Of a DNA stretch of 8,653 nt, positions 4,683 through 8,653 are shown piece after piece. Numbering within the stretch: the first letter of the stretch is position 1; every line of letters starts with the position of its first letter. Where the stretch lies: contig JAISRI010000173.1 in the NCBI GenBank assembly GCA_031273735.1, positions 1 through 8,653 of the forward strand, written 5' to 3'. Origin of the DNA: Helicobacteraceae bacterium. GTDB lineage: Bacteria; Campylobacterota; Campylobacteria; Campylobacterales; SZUA-545. The position numbers were made by a program, and so were the translations under genes. The notes beneath the pieces are model-generated. The model did no database searches and was not told where the DNA came from. It worked only from the letters and a program-made list of their open reading frames with translations.

Positions 4683-7175
4683 TTCTAACGAAAAAAACTC
4701 GGTTCGATCGGGCGCGTCGTCAAGTCCGAGTTGCCCGTAATAGTTGTAGCCGCTCGTCCATATTCTGCCGTTTGTATCCAATAAAATCGTATGTTTTTCG
4801 CCGCCGCCAATCGCCGCTATAGCGCCGCCTTTAAAATTAGCGGCTTTCGTAAACTTAGCCCGATCGAGGGTATCGCCAAGCCCAAGCTGACCTTTATCGT
4901 TCCAACCCGTCGTCCATACCGTCCCGTCGTCGCTTGCCGCGATAGAAAATCTCGTTCCCGCGCCGATTGCCGCGATCTTTTTACCCGCTAAGCCCAAAAC
5001 TTGCGTAAATCTTAAACGCCCCGTTCGATCGCCAAGCCCCAACTGCCCATAATCGTTGGCGCCGCTCGTCCAAACGACGCCTTCGTTATCCAACGCAATC
5101 GAGTGAGCCTCTCCCGCGGCGATCGCTATGATAAATCTACCCTTGAGACTCGTTACTTCGGTAAAAGCCGTCCGATTATTCGTATTGCCCAAGCCAAGCT
5201 GTCCTTCGTCGTTTAGTCCGCTCGCCCAAACTCTGCCCGCGTCGTCGATCGCAAAGCTGTGATATTTTCCCGCCGCCATAGCGACAATAATTTTATTTTT
5301 TAGATTCGGAGTTTCGCTAAAGGCGGCGCGATTGTAAGAGTCGCCTACGCCAAGCTGACCGCGATTGTTGCGCCCGCTCGCCCAAACTCCGCCCGCGTCG
5401 TCGATCGCAAAGCTGTGGTAGCCGCCCGCGCTAAGCGCCGAGATATTTTTGTCGTTTAAATCCTTAATTTCGACAAAGCTTGTTCTATTTTCGGCGTCGT
5501 TCAAGCCAAGCTGTTCATAACCGTTAAAACCGCTCGCCCAAACCCTGCCATTCGCGCCCAGCGCGATGGTATGTTGATCGCCCGCGCTAATAGCTACGAT
5601 CGACTTATCGCTTAGATCGGTTATCTCTACGAAACCGCGTTGATTGTCTGGATCGCTTAATCCAAGCTGTCCATATTCGTTAAAGCCGCTCGCCCACACT
5701 TTACCTTCGCTATCCAGCGCGATCGTGTGAGAGTCGCCTACGGCGATCGCGGTAAGGTTCCTATCGCTTATATTTGGTTGCGCGTCGTTTTGCGCAAACT
5801 TCTTAAACGACCAACCCGCGTAATTGGCGCTAAGGCGGATCGTTTCGGAAAAGGCGCTTAGAACGCCTCCCGCGGCTAGTCCAAGCTGATTAAAGCGGTT
5901 GGAACCGTTTATCCAAACGCCGCCCTCGCTATCGATTGCGACGTTATGTCCGCCGCCGGAAACGATCGCTACGATATTAAGATCTCCTATAGATTGCGTC
6001 GCCTGAACGAAGCCATCGCGGTTGGTTTGGCTACCAAAATTGCCCGCGCCTAGCTGACCGAAGTTATTCGCGCCGCTCGCCCATACCTTACCTACGTTAT
6101 CCAGCGCGAGAATATGAGCGCCGCCAACCGCGATCGAAACGAACTTCCCGCCGTTTGTTGTAACGCGGGTAAAAGCGTCGCGATCGGTCGTATCGCCCAA
6201 ACCCAACTGCCCCTGTCGGTTGTAGCCGCTCGTCCAAATCCCGCCCGCGTCATCCAGCGCGGCGCTGAAAATATCGCCAGCGCCGATCGCTACGATTTTG
6301 CCCTTGATCGGCGCTTTGATAAAGGAGTTTCGCAAACTCGCCGATCCGCTCGAAGCAAGCCCAAGCTGTCCGTAGTAATTTCCGCCGCTCGTCCAAACGC
6401 CGCCTTCGCTATCTAGCGCGATCGAGTGGTAGCGCCCCGCGGCGATCGCTACGATTTTTTTGTCCCCTAAATCGCTTACCTTTACAAACTCCGATTTGAG
6501 GCTGTTGGAGCCAATCCCTAGTTGCCCTAGCGAATTCGCGCCGCTTGCCCACACGATACCATCGCTATCCAAAGCCAAAACGTGGCTCGCGCCGCTTGCG
6601 ATCGCTACGATATTCTTGTTTTTCAACGATAAAACTTTGGTAAATGCGGCGCGATCGACTACGTCGCCCAAGCCTAACTGTCCCTGATCGTTCGCGCCGC
6701 TTGCCCACACGCCGCCTTCGTTATCGATCGCAAAAGATTGATCGTAACCAGCGGCAATATCGACTATCGCTTTGTCGCTTGCGATCGGCGCGATAGAAAA
6801 GGCGTGCAAAACCCCTTGCACGGTCGCGGTTTTTTTGCCGTTTAGACCTAGTTGACCGCGCTCGTCGTTTCCGCTTGTCCAAACCCTGCTTTCGTTGTCG
6901 AGAATAAGCGTGTGCTTTTCGCCCAAAGCGAACTTTTTTACTATGCCGATTGGGACGGCTTTGACGGGAGTTTCGTCGATCGAGCTAAGGTTTTCGTCGC
7001 TTTTGGTTTCCGTCGGACGCACTTCGTTTGCGCTATGCTTTGGTGCGCTCTCTTTGTCGGGCGCAACGGGCTGAACTTGCGCGCTTTGTTGTGCGCAACT
7101 TACAAGCGCAAACGCTAGATAGATCGCGCCGAGCAAACGAAGCGGATTAAACCGCGAAAAAAAATATGATTTCAT
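4638..7175 (-). CDS. RCC1-repeat lipoprotein with 14 repeats (probable double seven-bladed beta-propeller)
   Basis: The 845-residue product starts with a lipoprotein signal peptide (residues 1-26, basic then hydrophobic, lipobox LVSC with the lipidated Cys27). A hydrophilic Pro/Lys/Glu-rich tether of about 45 residues follows. From about residue 75 to 835 there are 14 RCC1-type repeats of about 52 residues, each close to IVAIAAG-xx-HSIALD-xx-G-VWASG-xN-xx-GQLGLGD. RCC1 repeats fold as blades, seven to a propeller. Repeats 1-7 (about 75-450) and 8-14 (about 474-835) are separated by the only long insertion (about 451-473, including GWSFKKFAQNDAQPN), which suits a linker between two propellers. 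Cys27 is the only cysteine. The start has AAAGGGAT just upstream. Ala-Gln after the Cys suggests outer-membrane sorting by the E. coli rule, which may not hold here. The gene lies 33 bases downstream of a 7-repeat paralogue. Ligand and function are unknown. Confidence 0.93.
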   Translation of the reverse strand: MKSYFFSRFNPLRLLGAIYLAFALVSCAQQSAQVQPVAPDKESAPKHSANEVRPTETKSDENLSSIDETPVKAVPIGIVKKFALGEKHTLILDNESRVWTSGNDERGQLGLNGKKTATVQGVLHAFSIAPIASDKAIVDIAAGYDQSFAIDNEGGVWASGANDQGQLGLGDVVDRAAFTKVLSLKNKNIVAIASGASHVLALDSDGIVWASGANSLGQLGIGSNSLKSEFVKVSDLGDKKIVAIAAGRYHSIALDSEGGVWTSGGNYYGQLGLASSGSASLRNSFIKAPIKGKIVAIGAGDIFSAALDDAGGIWTSGYNRQGQLGLGDTTDRDAFTRVTTNGGKFVSIAVGGAHILALDNVGKVWASGANNFGQLGAGNFGSQTNRDGFVQATQSIGDLNIVAIVSGGGHNVAIDSEGGVWINGSNRFNQLGLAAGGVLSAFSETIRLSANYAGWSFKKFAQNDAQPNISDRNLTAIAVGDSHTIALDSEGKVWASGFNEYGQLGLSDPDNQRGFVEITDLSDKSIVAISAGDQHTIALGANGRVWASGFNGYEQLGLNDAENRTSFVEIKDLNDKNISALSAGGYHSFAIDDAGGVWASGRNNRGQLGVGDSYNRAAFSETPNLKNKIIVAMAAGKYHSFAIDDAGRVWASGLNDEGQLGLGNTNNRTAFTEVTSLKGRFIIAIAAGEAHSIALDNEGVVWTSGANDYGQLGLGDRTGRLRFTQVLGLAGKKIAAIGAGTRFSIAASDDGTVWTTGWNDKGQLGLGDTLDRAKFTKAANFKGGAIAAIGGGEKHTILLDTNGRIWTSGYNYYGQLGLDDAPDRTEFFSLEPATLQNETLRDDYR
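4671..6953 (-). repeat. Fourteen coding RCC1 repeats, unit about 156 bp
   Basis: The units differ in DNA sequence but keep the protein pattern. They split as 6953-5826 (repeats 1-7) and 5756-4671 (repeats 8-14), with a linker of about 69 bp at 5825-5757. Repeats 4, 6 and 7 vary in length in the QLG-to-next-strand loop. Repeats 10 and 11 are nearly identical over 47 bp. Confidence 0.88.
5218..5420 (-). repeat. Near-identical 47-bp segments in RCC1 repeats 10 and 11
   Basis: 5218-5264 and 5374-5420 differ at only two bases by my reading. They lie 156 bp (52 codons) apart and encode YHSFAIDDAGRVWASG (638-653) and YHSFAIDDAGGVWASG (586-601). Other repeat pairs are less alike at the DNA level, so this pair suggests a recent duplication or gene conversion. 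Confidence 0.8.
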
Positions 7176-7208
7176 TTTATCCCTTTGCGTAATTTTATGA
7201 TAGACGAC

Positions 7209-8426
7209 CTAATCCGTATAAAAATTGACCTTAGTAAATCGATAGCGATCGCGCTCATCGCCTACGCCTAGCTGCCCGTGAAAGTTAAAGCCCGTCGCAA
7301 AAAGCGAGCCGTCGCCGCACAGCGCAATGGAGTGATTATCCCTAGCCGCGATCGCCGCGTAGTTTTCGCAAATCGGGGCGACTTGCGTCCATTCGGCGCG
7401 CTCGGCGTAATCGCCAAGCCCAAGCTGACCTATTGAGTTATTTCCCGTCGCAAAAAGCGTATGATTTGCGTCGTTTTCCGCGCCGATCGCAAAGGAGTGA
7501 TAAGCGCCTACATATAAAGAGATAATCGATCTATTATCAAGACTTTTTATTTCGCTAAAAGTTTTCCTCCAGTTAAGATCTAACTCGCCTAATTGACCCG
7601 TAAAATTAGCCCCGCACGCCCATATTTTATCATCTACACTAAGCGCCGCGCTATGATAATCTCCAGCTACGATCTTTGTTATATTTTTATCGTTAAGTTC
7701 GGCGATTTTAATAAAACTATTCCTATCGTTTCTATCGCCTAAACCCAACTGATAATAGTAGTTGTGTCCCGTCGCCCAAACCGCGTTTGCGTCGTCGATA
7801 GCAAACGTCTGATCCCACCCGCAAGCAAACGATACAATTTTAAGAGTTTCAAAACTATTTATTCGCGTAAATCTCGTATAATAATTTGAACCCAATATAC
7901 CCGCTTGCCCGTTAAAATTATCGCCTGCAACCCAAAGCAAGCCGTTGTCGTCAAGCGCAATGGTATGATTAACTCCAGCGCATATCGATACGATCTTTGA
8001 GTCGCTAAAATCGTCGACTTTAACAAACTCGTAGCGATCTTCCAAGTCGCCTAAGCCTAGCTGTCCAAAGTTGTTATGCCCGCTTGCCCAAACCGCCCCG
8101 CTATCGTCAAGCGCGATCGTATAAAAATAACCAGCCGCAACTTTAGTTATATTTATATCGTTTAATCCCTTAACTCTAGTGAAAACGTTTCTATTATAGG
8201 TATCGCCAAGAGCTAACTGTCCGTATTTATTATGTCCTGTCGTCCAAACCTTGTTATTATCGTCGATTACGATCGAGTGGCTTGCTCCTACGGCGACTTC
8301 TATAATGATTGTTTGCTCTTTTTTATCGGCGTTAATAGGCGCGGGAGAGATCGCGCAAGCCGAAAGATAAATTAACGCGAAAACCGTCGCGCAAAAACGC
8401 GAAAATCTTAAAAAAATAAGAGACAT
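7209..8426 (-). CDS. RCC1-repeat lipoprotein with 7 repeats (probable single seven-bladed beta-propeller)
   Basis: The 405-residue product has a lipoprotein signal peptide (residues 1-23, lipobox LSAC, lipidated Cys24), a short linker of about 15 residues, then seven RCC1 repeats of about 50 residues from about residue 40 to 400. Examples are GAVWASGHNNFGQLGLGD at about 110-127 and SLFATGFNFHGQLGVGD near 374-390. Seven is the number needed to close one propeller. Repeat 3 is unusual (GQAGILGS in place of QLGLGD). Unlike the 14-repeat neighbour, the mature part has extra cysteines (149, 202, 271, 353, 370). The start has AAGGA nine bases upstream and a TATAAT box before it. It is the first gene of a likely two-gene unit, 33 bases ahead of the larger paralogue. 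The two proteins probably arose by duplication and may act at the same site. RCC1-repeat proteins in other bacteria include secreted effectors such as Legionella LegG1, but a lipid anchor points to an envelope role. Confidence 0.92.
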   Translation of the reverse strand: MSLIFLRFSRFCATVFALIYLSACAISPAPINADKKEQTIIIEVAVGASHSIVIDDNNKVWTTGHNKYGQLALGDTYNRNVFTRVKGLNDINITKVAAGYFYTIALDDSGAVWASGHNNFGQLGLGDLEDRYEFVKVDDFSDSKIVSICAGVNHTIALDDNGLLWVAGDNFNGQAGILGSNYYTRFTRINSFETLKIVSFACGWDQTFAIDDANAVWATGHNYYYQLGLGDRNDRNSFIKIAELNDKNITKIVAGDYHSAALSVDDKIWACGANFTGQLGELDLNWRKTFSEIKSLDNRSIISLYVGAYHSFAIGAENDANHTLFATGNNSIGQLGLGDYAERAEWTQVAPICENYAAIAARDNHSIALCGDGSLFATGFNFHGQLGVGDERDRYRFTKVNFYTD

Positions 8427-8446
8427 TTCTGGAAATCCTTTTGGCG

Positions 8447-8452
8447 ATTATA
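8447..8452 (-). promoter_or_regulatory. -10 element (TATAAT) of the RCC1 lipoprotein unit
   Basis: On the minus strand a perfect TATAAT lies 20 bases before the ATG at 8426. No TTGACA-like -35 is found at 16-18 bp; that position is occupied by an A/T-tract palindrome. Transcription would begin near 8440, giving a very short leader with AAGGA at its 5' end. Confidence 0.55.
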
Positions 8453-8453
8453 C

Positions 8454-8473
8454 GCTTTTTTGAGCAAAAAAGC
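8454..8473. promoter_or_regulatory. 20-bp palindrome abutting the -10: candidate operator or hairpin
   Basis: GCTTTTTTG, two central bases AG, then CAAAAAAGC: perfect 9-bp arms. It fills the spacer just upstream of the TATAAT of the RCC1 unit, where a bound protein would block or replace -35 contacts. The long A and T tracts could also bend the DNA. It has no following T-tract outside the arms and is not coding. Confidence 0.5.
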
Positions 8474-8491
8474 CTTAAATTATCCTTAAAT
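8473..8491. repeat. CCTTAAAT tandem repeat, 11-bp period
   Basis: CCTTAAAT occurs at 8473-8480 and 8484-8491, spaced 11 bp start to start, about one helical turn, and overlaps the end of the palindrome by one base. On the minus strand it reads ATTTAAGG twice, upstream of the RCC1 promoter. This phasing is typical of activator half-sites, though no known factor is recognised. Confidence 0.4.
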
Positions 8492-8493
8492 AT

Positions 8494-8520
8494 CCGCTTT
8501 TGCTAATGTCGTTTAAGCGG
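8494..8520. repeat. 6-bp inverted repeat CCGCTT...AAGCGG
   Basis: CCGCTT (8494-8499) and AAGCGG (8515-8520) are separated by 15 bases in the divergent promoter region. It may be a further protein-binding site or a weak hairpin. Its short arms make chance quite possible. Confidence 0.25.
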
Positions 8521-8554
8521 CATATTTTATCGCTAATCCGTTACTATTGACCTT

Positions 8555-8560
8555 TATGAT
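8555..8560 (+). promoter_or_regulatory. Possible -10 (TATGAT) for the gene starting at 8587
   Basis: TATGAT lies 26 bases before the ATG at 8587, a suitable distance. No good -35 is seen 17 bp upstream. TTGACC at 8547-8552 is too close to serve with it and has no -10 at the right distance downstream. Confidence 0.38.
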
Positions 8561-8586
8561 TATTAGTCGGCGTGGGGAGGCGATAG

Positions 8587-8653
8587 ATGAACAATTCGAT
8601 TTACGTTAGGCGAAAAAACAAGATTTATCTTGAAAAAGGCGAAAACGATCTGC
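8587..8653 (+). CDS. Unidentified gene, N-terminal fragment (3' end outside window)
   Basis: An ATG with a strong Shine-Dalgarno sequence (GGGGAGG, 8574-8580, six bases away) opens a frame that stays open to the window end. It encodes 22 full codons, MNNSIYVRRKNKIYLEKGEN followed by Asp-Leu. The start is hydrophilic and basic with no signal peptide, so the product is probably cytoplasmic. Too little is present to name a family. It is transcribed divergently from the RCC1 lipoprotein pair and shares the 160-base regulatory region, which could mean co-regulation or only adjacency. Confidence 0.7.
   Translation, partial: MNNSIYVRRKNKIYLEKGENDL

Noticed and set aside
6114..6416. Plus-strand open frame of 100 codons inside the large RCC1 gene
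   Set aside because: It is antisense to regular repeats; its openness comes from the repeat codons of the real gene.
4671..6953. Periodic 156-bp pattern considered as a CRISPR or other DNA-level repeat array
   Set aside because: The period equals 52 codons, the units are translated RCC1 repeats, and there are no short identical repeats with unique spacers.
8547..8552. TTGACC as a -35 for the gene at 8587
   Set aside because: Seventeen bases downstream there is only GC-rich sequence and the ribosome binding site, with no -10.

Overview
The window reads as a chromosomal segment of a Gram-negative bacterium, most likely a member of the Campylobacterota (epsilonproteobacteria). This placement is inferred from the style of the HisD, ArgG and NuoN sequences and from promoters that often have a clear -10 but little or no -35. 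Most genes are moderately GC-rich. The palindrome GCGATCGC occurs at least ten times, far more than chance would give.

Layout from left to right: (1) the 3' end of nuoN, a membrane subunit of respiratory complex I, on +; (2) a gap of about 320 bases with a short direct repeat, a hairpin and a possible frameshifted small-ORF relic; (3) hisD (histidinol dehydrogenase, complete, catalytic residues intact), followed 3 bases later by an unrecognised multi-spanning membrane protein and a weak terminator-like hairpin; (4) on the - strand, an AT-rich orphan gene of 231 codons, with the frameshifted 3' remnant of another gene just upstream of it, which looks like a decayed horizontally acquired pair; (5) argG (argininosuccinate synthase) on +, with a good sigma-70-type promoter; (6) on the - strand, convergent with argG, a two-gene unit encoding RCC1-repeat beta-propeller lipoproteins, with the 405-residue gene upstream and the 845-residue gene downstream; (7) a divergent regulatory region of 160 bases with a 20-bp near-perfect palindrome next to a TATAAT box and a helically phased direct repeat; (8) the start of an unidentified + strand gene running off the end.

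The first half is housekeeping (respiration, histidine and arginine synthesis). The accessory interest lies in the RCC1 pair. The upstream protein has 7 repeats, enough for one closed seven-bladed propeller. The downstream one has 14, with the only long insertion exactly between repeats 7 and 8, which suggests two complete propellers on one lipid-anchored chain. Both carry lipoprotein signal peptides, so they are probably envelope or surface proteins. Their ligand cannot be read from the sequence.
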